In this document: positions 1 to 7,650 of the stretch, in pieces
Position numbering within the stretch: position 1 is the stretch's first letter
How the letters are laid out: each line of letters starts with the position of its first letter
Origin: Acetobacter musti
GTDB lineage: Bacteria; Pseudomonadota; Alphaproteobacteria; Acetobacterales; Acetobacteraceae
Direction of reading: 5' to 3'
Assembly: GCF_011516835.1 (NCBI RefSeq)
Contig: NZ_WOTB01000034.1
Span: 1 to 37,308 of the forward strand
DNA length: 37,308 nt
Made by a program: the position numbers and the translations under genes
Notes under the pieces: generated by a model
What the model was told of the DNA's origin: nothing
The model's database searches: none
What the model saw: the letters and a program-made list of their open reading frames with translations, nothing else

Positions 1-138
1 GAGATTGTCATCGACCTCTGTCCGGGCGCTAAGGATGACAGCCTGTTAATCCGTAACCGCACCGGTCAGGGTGAAACCTCCATGACACTGTCATGGCACT
101 TTTATGACAACACTTTTCCCACGGCCGGTAATGACTGA
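1..138 (+). CDS. C-terminal end of an unidentified protein (cut by window edge)
   Basis: Frame 1 is open from the first base to a TGA at 136-138 and encodes 45 residues ending in WHFYDNTFPTAGND. Codon choice is plausible for a real gene, but I recognise no family. The reading is too short to rule out a chance open frame. If real, it lies 95 bases before the Rieske gene on the same strand and could belong to the same transcript. Pho-box-like half-sites overlap its last codons. Confidence 0.4.
   Translation, partial: EIVIDLCPGAKDDSLLIRNRTGQGETSMTLSWHFYDNTFPTAGND
80..110 (-). promoter_or_regulatory. Pho-box-like half-site array
   Basis: Read on the minus strand, TGTCAT (109-104), TGCCAT (98-93) and TGTCAT (87-82) recur at exactly 11-base steps, the spacing of PhoB half-sites. 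The 18-mer TTGTCATAAAAGTGCCAT matches the enteric Pho box CTGTCATAWAWCTGTCAY at 15 of 18 positions by my count. CCATGAC-act-GTCATGG (80-96) is also a perfect inverted repeat. The array lies inside the tail of the partial gene and points away from the Rieske gene, so its function is uncertain. Confidence 0.35.
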
Positions 139-159
139 TCATCAGCTTAGCGTGAGAGC

Positions 160-177
160 GTGCCTGTTATATGACAA
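160..177 (-). promoter_or_regulatory. second Pho-box-like element
   Basis: On the minus strand this reads TTGTCATATAACAGGCAC, again 15 of 18 matches to the enteric Pho box consensus. It sits in the gap between the partial gene (stop at 138) and the Rieske gene (start at 234), 57 bases before the latter's start. Orientation is opposite to the Rieske gene. PhoB control is inference only. Confidence 0.35.
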
Positions 178-233
178 AGAAATCGGACAGAACGTGACTT
201 TCTGGGAAAGAGAATGAAATTCCGGGACAAACT

Positions 234-761
234 ATGCTGATGCGCCGCAGAACGGCTGGCCTCCTGGCATGTAGCCTGTCATGTAGAGCGAGGACTTCAT
301 TTGCCGCAATTGCCGCAAATGTTACAATAAAGGAAGGAGATCTCCTGAAGAGAATTGATGATTCTGGTAAGACTTTTCTCACTTCTGACGATGTGCTGCA
401 CGAACATGGACCGGTTCTTTGCTGGCCGGTTTCTCCGGATGGAAAGCACGTTCGAAAGGAGACATCCTATAACAGGCTATGGGTTATGAAGTCCGGCATA
501 TACGGAATGAACGGCTTTATTGCCTATTCAGCAATTTGTCAGCACGCAGCGTGTCTGGTGTCAGACTGGGACAGCCGGCAGCGACATCTGATTTGTCCCT
601 GTCATGGATCGGCATATTCTGTTGATCAGGGTGGGCGGGTCGTGGCCGGTCCGGCGCCGTATTCACTGCCCTATCTTCCTCTCGGTGTCAGACAGAATGC
701 ATTGATCATAGCCGGAGTGTTTTCCGGCCAAATCGGAGGCCACGCTTCCCGCGCGGACTGA
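234..761 (+). CDS. Rieske-type [2Fe-2S] protein, exported
   Basis: This 175-residue protein carries both halves of the Rieske cluster site: CQHAAC near residues 102-107 and CPCHGS near residues 122-127. Two Cys and two His would bind the cluster, and the extra Cys in each box fits the disulfide seen in bc1-type Rieske proteins. The N-terminus starts MLMRRRTAGLLACS, an arginine pair followed by a short hydrophobic stretch and AAIAA, so Tat export is plausible. The start is weak because no clear ribosome site precedes 234, and ATG at 240 is an alternative. No cytochrome b or c1 gene is adjacent, so it is unlikely to be the bc1 subunit itself. It may be the small electron-transfer subunit of an oxidoreductase encoded to the left. 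Its base usage looks less GC-rich than the T2SS genes. Confidence 0.75.
   Translation: MLMRRRTAGLLACSLSCRARTSFAAIAANVTIKEGDLLKRIDDSGKTFLTSDDVLHEHGPVLCWPVSPDGKHVRKETSYNRLWVMKSGIYGMNGFIAYSAICQHAACLVSDWDSRQRHLICPCHGSAYSVDQGGRVVAGPAPYSLPYLPLGVRQNALIIAGVFSGQIGGHASRAD
298..321. repeat. 24-base imperfect palindrome with 9-base tandem repeat
   Basis: The 9-mer TTGCCGCAA occurs twice head to tail (301-309 and 310-318). With its flanks it forms an imperfect palindrome, with arms CATTTGC and GCAAATG around a core. It lies in the region coding for the end of the Rieske signal sequence (the AAIAAN residues), so it may simply reflect an Ala-rich cleavage region. Confidence 0.5.
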
Positions 762-781
762 CTCACTCACTCCGTCCGCGC
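751..781. terminator. bidirectional terminator hairpin between convergent genes
   Basis: GCGCGGAC (751-758) and GTCCGCGC (774-781) are perfect inverted 8-base arms around a 15-base loop. The loop holds the stop codons of both the Rieske gene (759-761) and the opposing transglycosylase gene (767-769). Neither side has a long T-run, so intrinsic termination is likely but not certain. Confidence 0.55.
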
Positions 782-1183
782 ACCCCCGGAAAACAGTCGC
801 GTCGCCTCCGCAATGACCCGCTTCTGATAGGACTGATTCAGAGCCGGCGTGTGCGAGTGATAATCCCCGACGGCTTTCATCAGATCGCCATGCGATTCAT
901 TGATATAACTGCGCAGAATCACAGCCGACGCCGCAATATTGAAGCATCCGTCGGAAACGAGCCGCGCCGCCGTCTGCACCGCCGGCAGACGTGACAGTTT
1001 CGAGATCGGCTCTATCCATTGTGTGTTGATCTGCATGAGTCCGAGATCGGACGACCCGTCGCTGTTGCGGTGAACAAGCCCGATGGCGCCCCGCTCGACC
1101 TGCCAGATACTGGGAAGAACACGGGGCGGAATATCGTAGCGGATGGCTGCGGCAAGCATGCAGGCAAGCAGTGGGGCAGGCAT
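767..1183 (-). CDS. small lytic transglycosylase (SLT fold)
   Basis: This 138-residue protein matches the lysozyme-like transglycosylase fold of VirB1/IagB-type proteins, which cut peptidoglycan glycan strands to make room for envelope machines. Visible motifs are WQVERG near residue 30, with the presumed catalytic Glu, DLGLMQIN near residues 46-53, and the later AVGDYHS segment. The short hydrophobic N-terminus (ACMLAAAI) could be a weak signal peptide. It is transcribed leftward and sits 140 bases from gspG, facing away from it. The location suggests a dedicated wall-opening enzyme for the T2SS, which is inference. It converges with the Rieske gene. Confidence 0.8.
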   Translation of the reverse strand: MPAPLLACMLAAAIRYDIPPRVLPSIWQVERGAIGLVHRNSDGSSDLGLMQINTQWIEPISKLSRLPAVQTAARLVSDGCFNIAASAVILRSYINESHGDLMKAVGDYHSHTPALNQSYQKRVIAEATRLFSGGARTE

Positions 1184-1323
1184 TGCAATCCTCTGATCGC
1201 GTGAGATTAAAGAATTTGAAAGTTTTATGAATGTCAGACTTTTTTCACATTCGTCGTCTGTCCACTGCCATTCCCTGCGTCTAAGAGCTTACCTGTTCTC
1301 CGCACAGAAAGACAGTTCATCAG

Positions 1324-1770
1324 ATGCCAGTTTCGGAAAAAAACCGATCCCGGAATGCACCGGATGCCGAGTCCGGCTTTACACTTCTCGAAATCCTTGT
1401 CGTCCTCGCCATCCTCGGCCTGCTCGTCGGTCTTGTCGCCCCGGCAGCCCTGCGCCAGCTCGGCGGAGCGCGCGTCTCCGTCGCTAAACAGTCGATCGCC
1501 CGGATCGGAACCATCCTTGATATGTACAAGCTGGATACCGGAACCTATCCGGCCTCTGAGGACGGATTGCAGGCCCTCATTCAGCGCCCCGCCTCAGCGG
1601 AAGGCTGGAGCGGTCCGTATCTGAAAGGAACAACAGTTCCGCTCGACCCTTGGAATCATCCCTTCATTTATCGTTTTCCTTCTGACCGGGAAGGAAAGGA
1701 TTACGATCTGTGCTCTTCTGGTCCATCCGGAAAAGCGGATTCAGGATCAGGCATGATCTGCAACCCGTAA
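1324..1770 (+). CDS. gspG: T2SS major pseudopilin GspG
   Basis: The 148-residue protein has the class III prepilin signature: a short charged leader, then G|FTLLEI (cut after Gly18) and a roughly 20-residue hydrophobic helix. GspG hallmarks follow: YKLDTGTYP, the EDGLQAL stretch, WSGPYLK, DPWNHPF and a late calcium-loop-like region. GspG is the main subunit of the periplasmic pseudopilus and is processed by GspO. Unlike most systems, gspG here stands alone, facing the gspO-K block. Its 3' end overlaps the 3' end of gspK by 24 bases on the opposite strand. The ATG at 1324 gives a normal leader length. Confidence 0.95.
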   Translation: MPVSEKNRSRNAPDAESGFTLLEILVVLAILGLLVGLVAPAALRQLGGARVSVAKQSIARIGTILDMYKLDTGTYPASEDGLQALIQRPASAEGWSGPYLKGTTVPLDPWNHPFIYRFPSDREGKDYDLCSSGPSGKADSGSGMICNP

Positions 1771-2598
1771 CGGCTCCATATCCCGCGTCATCGTATCCCA
1801 GCGCACGACACGCCACGGAACGGGACGCGCATCCGGCAGAATAATCACCTCAGCATGACGGCTCACACGCCATGCTCCATGCGCCGCCACCGCATCGACG
1901 CTGACCAGCGTCTCATCCTCAATACTGTCATCATCCTGTTTCTGGTCCGGACTGTTCGAAACCCCCGACCGCGTCAGGGCCTGCCGGACCAGCGGATCGT
2001 TGCTGCTCAGATCAGGGAGCTGAATCTGAGAAAAAGACAGATGAGGTTTCAGACTGTGCAGAACGGATGGCGTCATCCCCGGCACAGCGGCCAGATCGTC
2101 GAAGGTGTGAAACAGCGCCCCGGTCGGTCTGCACATCTTCCCGCCGGCAACACTGAGACCGCCTGAGACCGCAACACCCGGCGTCCGCCAGGCAAAAATG
2201 GCGGCGGAAAGCGTGCGGGACTGATCCGCCGGCAGCCCCGCCGCGGCAAACACGGCCGCCAGCAGCGGCTGACCCGCCAGACCCGGATTGACCCGGTTCC
2301 GGTCGGCCTGACTACGGACCATAATCTTCGTGTCGCTTTCATCAGGTCCGCCATGCCATTGCGGGGCAGGGCGGGTCTGTCCGGTGCTGAGACCAAAAAG
2401 CTCGGATGTGATGGCCGCATCAGCCAGCGTCTCAAGCCGGACACGCTGGAAGGTCCGCTCCCCGAGCCGGACAGAGGAACGGCCGGTCGCAAGGGTCTGC
2501 GTGCCGATCAGCGCCAGAAACCCCAGCGTCCACAGAACAAGAAGAAGCGCAAATCCACCGTCCCGGACAGCCCCTTTCTCCTTTTTCCTCTCAGTCAT
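1747..2598 (-). CDS. gspK: T2SS minor pseudopilin GspK
   Basis: The 283-residue protein has a prepilin-like N-terminus (DGGFALLLVLWTLGFLALIG) but lacks Glu at position +5 after the cleavage site, as is typical for GspK. GspK is the large minor pseudopilin that caps the pseudopilus tip with GspI and GspJ. Its length and the predicted alpha-helical insert (about residues 100-215) fit the family. The start overlaps the end of gspD by 8 bases, implying translational coupling, and it is the last gene of the leftward block. Its 3' end overlaps gspG antisense. Confidence 0.9.
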   Translation of the reverse strand: MTERKKEKGAVRDGGFALLLVLWTLGFLALIGTQTLATGRSSVRLGERTFQRVRLETLADAAITSELFGLSTGQTRPAPQWHGGPDESDTKIMVRSQADRNRVNPGLAGQPLLAAVFAAAGLPADQSRTLSAAIFAWRTPGVAVSGGLSVAGGKMCRPTGALFHTFDDLAAVPGMTPSVLHSLKPHLSFSQIQLPDLSSNDPLVRQALTRSGVSNSPDQKQDDDSIEDETLVSVDAVAAHGAWRVSRHAEVIILPDARPVPWRVVRWDTMTRDMEPLRVADHA

Positions 2599-4918
2599 TC
2601 AGCCCGACGGCTTTCAGGAAACGCCCCTGCGGATCAGCCGACCCCGTCGGACGCATGGTGTTCATCTCGTGAGACAGAACCGCCGCATGCGGAAGCTGCG
2701 CCCGCAGATCCTCGGTCAGCCCGTACGCCTCGCTCTGACTGTGAATCACATGCGGCGTGATCAGAATCAGTAGCTCCGTCCGATCCCGCGTGTTCGTCTG
2801 CGTGGCGCCGAGCATGCCGATGACGGGAATATCCTTCAGCCAGGGTAATCCTGAATTGCCACGGCTCGATTTATCCGAAATCAGCCCCGCCAGACCGACC
2901 GTCTGCCCGTCAGCAATCACCACGCGCGACGTGACCTGACGCTGGGAGAAGGTCGGACTGCTGATCGACCCGCTGCCGGTGCTCGTGGTGGAGGACGCAA
3001 CCGAGCTGACCTTCTGGGTCACATCCAGCGTCACCGTTCCGCCATTGCTGACATGCGGCGTCACCTGAAGAATAACACCCGTCGGTTGATAATTGATGGA
3101 ATTGGTAATGGTCGAATTGGCCGTCACGACACTCGTCGTCGAGCCGGTCAGATACGGCACCATGTCACCGACCATCAGGGACGCCGGCTGGTTATCCACC
3201 ACCATCAGTTCCGGTGAGGACAGAACCCGCACCTTGGTGACAGACTGCAGCGCATTGATGACGAACGGCGCGCCGCCCTGCGCCGATCCGCCAAGAACAA
3301 ATCCCGGAAAACTGCTGGAGAGCTGAGAAGAAACAAGATTCGCAGCACCAAGAGACTGCGTCGCATTGCTGAGAATGCCGTTGATGCCGCCGGATTTGAA
3401 AAAGAACTGCGTGCCGTAATTCAGCGCATCGTTCAGCGTGACCTCGGCGACAGTCGCGTCAACCCGCACCTGCAGCGGCATGATATCAACTTTGCGCAGC
3501 ATGGAGGCGACCGTTTCCGTTTCGGTCATCGTGCCATAAACAAGCACCGCATTGTTCTGCGTGTCCGGAATGATGCGGATCTCGCCGCCTTCCGATTTGT
3601 TACTGTCAGAACTGTTGCCAAGCCCGCCCAGCAGCGGATTGTTCGAAATACCGTCCGACTGTTGCTGGCTCTGCCCGCCGCTCTGCGAACCGCCCGTCAG
3701 AGAATTTCCCTGGCCCTGTCCCTGATCGGAAGAAAGCCCGTTCTGCGAGGACAGCCCGTTATCCTGCGACCCTCCCAGCCCGGAGGTGCCGGAAGACCCG
3801 GAACCTGACATACCGTTCTGAAAATTCGACGACTGAGCCTGCATTTTCGATGTCGGAACCGCCGTGACATGACCGGGCGTAAAGGCCTGCTGCAGAATAT
3901 AGGCCACGTCATTGGCGCGGCCGTTCTGAACATAATAGACATTCCAGTGACGGATCGTCTTGCGCCTTTCCGCCTCGATCACGGAAAAAACCCGCCGCGC
4001 ATCATCCAGAAGACGGGGCTGCGAGGTGACGACCATGACCGATTCAATATGCGGCATAGCCATGATCTGAATCCGGTCCGTCAGCGCCTGGCCCTTTTTA
4101 CTGGCCAGCGCCGACTGCAGCGCCTGCGTCAGCTCCTGCGCATTGCCGCTCGTCGCCGGAAAAAGCGCATAGGACTGACCGGCCAGCACATCGGAATCGA
4201 ACGTGCGCACCAGCTCGTCCAGAGATGCCCGCGTCGCCGGATCGCCGGACACGATCACCGCATTCCCGGACGGCGCAGCAACGATATGACCACCACTGCG
4301 CAGAATAGGCTGAAGCGCTTTCGCCAGACTGTCCGCCGACGTGTAGCGAAGCGGAATGATCAGACTGCCCGAAGCATCGCCGCCGCCCTGAGCCGTCGCG
4401 GACGTTATGCGATAAACCCCGTTTTCCACCACCAGAGCCGCCCCCGCGCCGGAAAGCGCGGTACGGAAAACGGCAAGCAGTTCATCCTGCCGGACCGGAC
4501 GGGCCGTTTTCAGTGTGATGGTGCCATGAACATTGGAATCGACGAGGTAATTGACCTTAAGAATCCGCCCCATCACCTCATCCGTCACCGAGCGGATATC
4601 CGTATCCGAGAAATTCAGCGTGATATCGCCGGCTCCTGCGGACGCACCACCCCGTCCCGGCGCGGAACGCAACCGACCATAGCTGACCGTGCCGCCATGC
4701 GTCGCCTCCAGCCCGCCAATGTCTCCGTCCACGCGGGGAGAGGCGACCTGACCGGTGATCGCGCCGGAGACCGGCAGAGGCGTGACATGCGGTGGTGTGT
4801 CGGAACAGCCGGCCAGCATCCCCAGAACCGGCAGCGTCAGACGGGGCAGACCTCGCCCGGAACCCTTGCGCGGCAGGAAAGGCAGAATGGAAAAAGACCT
4901 GTGTTTCACACGCATCAC
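2591..4918 (-). CDS. gspD: T2SS outer-membrane secretin GspD
   Basis: This 775-residue protein forms the outer-membrane gate of the T2SS. The N-terminus ends in a lipobox-like LGMLAGC (Cys38), so it may be a lipoprotein, although the charged leader is long. An N0 domain (ITLNFSDTDIRSVTDEV, about residues 99-115) and N1-N3 repeats follow. A Gly/Ser/Gln-rich insert covers about residues 360-435 inside N3. The secretin barrel begins near residue 460 and holds VLSSPELMVVDNQPA and VGDMVPYLTG. RTELLILITPHVI lies near the end. The start is GTG at 4918, overlapping the gspM stop as GTGA, with ATG at 4915 also possible. It overlaps gspK by 8 bases. No pilotin gene is visible. Confidence 0.95.
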   Translation of the reverse strand: MMRVKHRSFSILPFLPRKGSGRGLPRLTLPVLGMLAGCSDTPPHVTPLPVSGAITGQVASPRVDGDIGGLEATHGGTVSYGRLRSAPGRGGASAGAGDITLNFSDTDIRSVTDEVMGRILKVNYLVDSNVHGTITLKTARPVRQDELLAVFRTALSGAGAALVVENGVYRITSATAQGGGDASGSLIIPLRYTSADSLAKALQPILRSGGHIVAAPSGNAVIVSGDPATRASLDELVRTFDSDVLAGQSYALFPATSGNAQELTQALQSALASKKGQALTDRIQIMAMPHIESVMVVTSQPRLLDDARRVFSVIEAERRKTIRHWNVYYVQNGRANDVAYILQQAFTPGHVTAVPTSKMQAQSSNFQNGMSGSGSSGTSGLGGSQDNGLSSQNGLSSDQGQGQGNSLTGGSQSGGQSQQQSDGISNNPLLGGLGNSSDSNKSEGGEIRIIPDTQNNAVLVYGTMTETETVASMLRKVDIMPLQVRVDATVAEVTLNDALNYGTQFFFKSGGINGILSNATQSLGAANLVSSQLSSSFPGFVLGGSAQGGAPFVINALQSVTKVRVLSSPELMVVDNQPASLMVGDMVPYLTGSTTSVVTANSTITNSINYQPTGVILQVTPHVSNGGTVTLDVTQKVSSVASSTTSTGSGSISSPTFSQRQVTSRVVIADGQTVGLAGLISDKSSRGNSGLPWLKDIPVIGMLGATQTNTRDRTELLILITPHVIHSQSEAYGLTEDLRAQLPHAAVLSHEMNTMRPTGSADPQGRFLKAVGLND

Positions 4919-5592
4919 CGGGAAGAAGGAGTGGAGGAAGCCGTTACACTGCGGGCGGCGTGTTTGGCCGGAGCGTCACGTAAAGCGAAGATCGTCAGAG
5001 TGGCGTCAATCATCCGGCCCTTTTTCGCCTCGTCCTCAATGCGGGACGAACCGGCCACCTGAACCTGGAGATCATCGGCCAGAAGCCTGGGCGCCGTGCT
5101 CTCCGAGAGCACGCTGAGCAGACGGATAAGATCCGGCCAGTAAGCCGTAAGAGAAATCCGGACACCAAGACGTTCGAACGTGCCGCTGCGCACAATCGGC
5201 AGAGGCTCCTGACTGCTCAGCTCCACATGCACGCTGTCTGCCACGTCATGCACGCTCTCCTGCAGCCGGGCCACCGCTGTCTCGTCAGAGGTCTCGCTGA
5301 TCAGCAGCGCGCTGCCCGGAGCATTATGCGTCGCCTCCTCATATTTCGCCTGCAGCGCCGGAATGGTGTCTACCAGCGCCTCGGTATGCTCCAGAACCAG
5401 ATGCCGGCTGTCGATTGTCGCCGCACCGTCACGATAAAGATCCAGAAGCGAGGAGATCAGAAGCCAGGCCAGAAGTAAGAAAATGAAGGTAACGCCAAGC
5501 GCCAGAAGCCGGCCCTCGCGTCCGTCCGGTAATTTCAGCGAATAAAAGGCAGGGGAGGGCGACACGGTGATATCGGCCCGGTGCGTTGGCAT
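4915..5592 (-). CDS. gspM: T2SS inner-membrane platform protein GspM (PilO-like)
   Basis: About 225 residues from the start MPTHRADI: a short cytoplasmic segment, one membrane helix (LALGVTFIFLLLAWLLISSLL), then a periplasmic ferredoxin-like domain of GspM/PilO type. GspM pairs with GspL in the assembly platform. Starts at 5607 or 5655 are also open. Any of them leaves a large overlap with the 3' end of gspL, which is unusual. The stop overlaps the gspD start by 4 bases. Family assignment rests on topology, size and position, because GspM proteins are poorly conserved. Confidence 0.75.
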   Translation of the reverse strand: MPTHRADITVSPSPAFYSLKLPDGREGRLLALGVTFIFLLLAWLLISSLLDLYRDGAATIDSRHLVLEHTEALVDTIPALQAKYEEATHNAPGSALLISETSDETAVARLQESVHDVADSVHVELSSQEPLPIVRSGTFERLGVRISLTAYWPDLIRLLSVLSESTAPRLLADDLQVQVAGSSRIEDEAKKGRMIDATLTIFALRDAPAKHAARSVTASSTPSSR

Positions 5593-6589
5593 TGATGGTG
5601 AACACATCCTGACTTTTGTCTTCCGTCCGGGTAACCGGACCGGAAAAGGACGCATCGGTGAAAGCGGCGCGGTGTTCCAGAATGCCGATCAGCTGTGTCG
5701 CCTGCCGCGACTGCCCCTCAAGCGTGACATGATGCTCCCGGATGCGCAGCGTGGTGAGAAACGTCCCGTCCGGCAGAGCATCCGTCAGCACGGCCAGGGT
5801 TTTCAGAGCCGATCCCGTCCGGTGTTCCTCCTTCGCGATTTCAGCCGGTCCCGCCGTAAAGGAATCGATTCTGCGCCGGAGAGATTCGGCCTGCCCGCGC
5901 CTGTCGGACAGGGCGCTGATCGCATGATTCAGTCGGAAGAGATGCACCTGCTGCACCACGAACGGAACAATCGCCGCAATCACCGCCAGAACGGGCAGAG
6001 CACGCAGAACAGGATGATGCTTCTGCTTCGGCACATGAAACGGAATCACCCCCGCCTCGCCCGGCGGCCCGTCCATGCAGAGTCGCGTCGGCGCGATTCC
6101 CTCGCGCTGCATCAGCTCAAGCGCGGACCCGAACAGAAAGCGCGGCGCGACATGCAGCCGGAAAATCGCCATGGCGTTCCTGCCGGCTTCGGATTTCCGG
6201 CTGACGGACCAGACAGCCTCATCCGCCTGAAACGGCGTCAGCCGGTCGAGACTGTAGCCAATGGCCTGCATGGCGTTTCCTGCCGCCGCCGGCGGCAGCG
6301 GCACATCGCGGGAGAGAATGCTGCCCGGCGGCAGAACCAGCGAAATATCCGGCGCGCGCCGCCAGAGCGAACGATACCAGCGCACGCGGCCACCATCCGC
6401 CGCAAAAAGTGCCTGGCGACAGAGATGAAGATCCTGCGCGTCGATCGTGCCGTCGGCATGGAGCATCACCCGAAGATCCTGCCTGTTCTCCCCTCTGAGC
6501 GTGCGGGGAAGCAGTTCCGTCATGCGATCGAGCCACCAGCGCCCGAAGGCGTAAAGCCCGCGGCCTGCGGATGTCTGTTTATCTGTCAT
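5429..6589 (-). CDS. gspL: T2SS assembly platform protein GspL (PilN-like C-terminus)
   Basis: The 386-residue protein has an N-terminal cytoplasmic part of the actin-like GspL/PilM type that contacts GspE (about residues 40-190, with the LPPGSILSRDVPLP segment). One membrane helix follows near residues 195-215 (VLRALPVLAVIAAIVPFVV), then a coiled-coil and a periplasmic PilN-like domain (SALKTLAVLTDALPDGTFLTTL). Recognisable sequence ends near residue 340 (FTINANAPG). The final 46 residues are read through the start of gspM in another frame and look non-homologous, so a lost early stop or a small indel is possible. A 216-base gap separates it from gspO upstream, so it probably has its own promoter. 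Confidence 0.85.
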   Translation of the reverse strand: MTDKQTSAGRGLYAFGRWWLDRMTELLPRTLRGENRQDLRVMLHADGTIDAQDLHLCRQALFAADGGRVRWYRSLWRRAPDISLVLPPGSILSRDVPLPPAAAGNAMQAIGYSLDRLTPFQADEAVWSVSRKSEAGRNAMAIFRLHVAPRFLFGSALELMQREGIAPTRLCMDGPPGEAGVIPFHVPKQKHHPVLRALPVLAVIAAIVPFVVQQVHLFRLNHAISALSDRRGQAESLRRRIDSFTAGPAEIAKEEHRTGSALKTLAVLTDALPDGTFLTTLRIREHHVTLEGQSRQATQLIGILEHRAAFTDASFSGPVTRTEDKSQDVFTINANAPGRYHRVALPCLLFAEITGRTRGPASGAWRYLHFLTSGLASDLLASGSLS

Positions 6590-6681
6590 CGCACTGTGTC
6601 TCGGACGAGCCGGTTTTCAGAGTACACCTGCAGAGAAATCGTTTCGGGACCGCCGGGGCTGCCGGCGCGCACTCGATAACA

Positions 6682-6709
6682 CCGCCTCCGGGCGGGCGAC
6701 AGGATCGCC
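6682..6709. other. paired GC-rich hairpins in the gspL leader
   Basis: Two adjoining inverted repeats are visible: CCGCC-tccg-GGCGG (6682-6695) and GGCGA-cagga-TCGCC (6695-6709). They share one base, so they could be alternative structures in the 5' leader of gspL. They could be attenuator-like, but no leader peptide or T-run is obvious. Confidence 0.3.
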
Positions 6710-6711
6710 GT

Positions 6712-6729
6712 GTTATATATTTATGACAT
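6712..6729 (-). promoter_or_regulatory. Pho-box-like site upstream of gspL
   Basis: On the minus strand this reads ATGTCATAAATATATAAC. The first half-site and spacer match the enteric Pho box almost fully and the second half is weaker, about 14 of 18 overall. It lies in the correct orientation about 123 bases upstream of the gspL start. AT-rich promoter sequence could give a similar match by chance. Confidence 0.3.
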
Positions 6730-6737
6730 GTTAACGA

Positions 6738-6757
6738 TCTCTCTGGTTTCAGAGAGA
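6738..6757. terminator. hairpin downstream of gspO
   Basis: TCTCTCTG-gttt-CAGAGAGA is a perfect 8-base-pair stem with a 4-base loop, 49 bases past the gspO stop on the minus strand. No T-run follows on the minus strand. On the plus strand GTCTTTT follows closely. It may end gspO transcription or insulate the gspL promoter region. Confidence 0.45.
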
Positions 6758-6805
6758 ACCGTCTTTTAAATCCACGGTCTGTCGCGCGTCACAAAGACGC
6801 AGCAC

Positions 6806-7597
6806 TCACTCCGCCGACAGAACCAGCCGCGCCATCCACACAGCGGCCGCCAGACAGGGGCCAAAAGGAACGACAACCGTCATGCTGAAGCGACCGGAAC
6901 GAAAAATGGTTGTCGCAGCAGCAATAAGTCCCAGAATGGCCGCCAGCAGAATCACGGACGGAAGTGGCGCCACCCCCAGCCATGCCCCGCCCGCGGCCAG
7001 CAGTTTCACATCGCCGCCACCAAGCCCCGTACGCCCGCGCAGCCGCCGGTACCCCCAGGCGATGGCGGTGAAGATCAGCCAGCCGGCAGCACAGCCAAGT
7101 ACCCGGTCATATGCGCCCTCCGGCCCGTGGAAAATGAATCCCTCCGCCAGCCCGGCCAGCAGCAGAGGCAGCGTCAGACTGTCCGGCAGCCGCAGACAGA
7201 TCAGATCAATCCAGGAAAGCGCCAGAAGTCCCCAGCCAAGAATGCAGTCGGCCAAGAAAACACCCGGCTCCGGCATGATCGCATCGAACGGCAGCTCATG
7301 CTGAAAGGACATCATCAGCCCGCACAGCACAATACTGACCGGCACTCCGAGCGCCGCCAGCTCCACCCGGAGATGCTGAGCATCGATCCTGCTCCCGCAA
7401 TGCCGGCAGCGCCCTTTCTGCAGACAGTAAGACAGAACCGGGATCATTTCGGCCGGCCGCAGCGTCGTGCCGCAGTGCTCGCAATGCGAGCGGCCCGTCG
7501 CAAAGGGTTCGCCACGCGGAATCCGGCGGATCAGAACGCCGAGAAAGCTGCCGATAAAGGGAGCGAGAAAAAACGGAACCAGGAAAAGCAACGTCAT
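6806..7597 (-). CDS. gspO: prepilin peptidase / N-methyltransferase GspO
   Basis: From the start MTLLFLVPFF the protein has 263 residues, the usual size. This polytopic inner-membrane aspartyl protease cuts the leaders of GspG, H, I, J and K and methylates the new N-termini. The zinc-binding pair CEHC and CRHC lies near residues 39-73. The first catalytic Asp is in SWIDLICLRLPD and the second in the GLGGGDVKL motif (GxGD). An in-frame start at 7684 is open but would overlap divergent gspE, so 7597 fits better. It is transcribed divergently from gspE across a 53-base gap that must hold both promoters. Confidence 0.93.
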   Translation of the reverse strand: MTLLFLVPFFLAPFIGSFLGVLIRRIPRGEPFATGRSHCEHCGTTLRPAEMIPVLSYCLQKGRCRHCGSRIDAQHLRVELAALGVPVSIVLCGLMMSFQHELPFDAIMPEPGVFLADCILGWGLLALSWIDLICLRLPDSLTLPLLLAGLAEGFIFHGPEGAYDRVLGCAAGWLIFTAIAWGYRRLRGRTGLGGGDVKLLAAGGAWLGVAPLPSVILLAAILGLIAAATTIFRSGRFSMTVVVPFGPCLAAAVWMARLVLSAE

Positions 7598-7650
7598 GAC
7601 GGACGGGACAGTGGCCGATTGCGCCACGCCCGGCAAGCGGGACGCATCGC

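Noticed and set aside
3869..5062. 397-codon plus-strand frame opposite gspD
   Set aside because: Arg/His/Gln-rich composition typical of antisense frames in GC-rich genes.
5567..6679. 370-codon plus-strand frame opposite gspL
   Set aside because: Same shadow composition, no recognisable motif.
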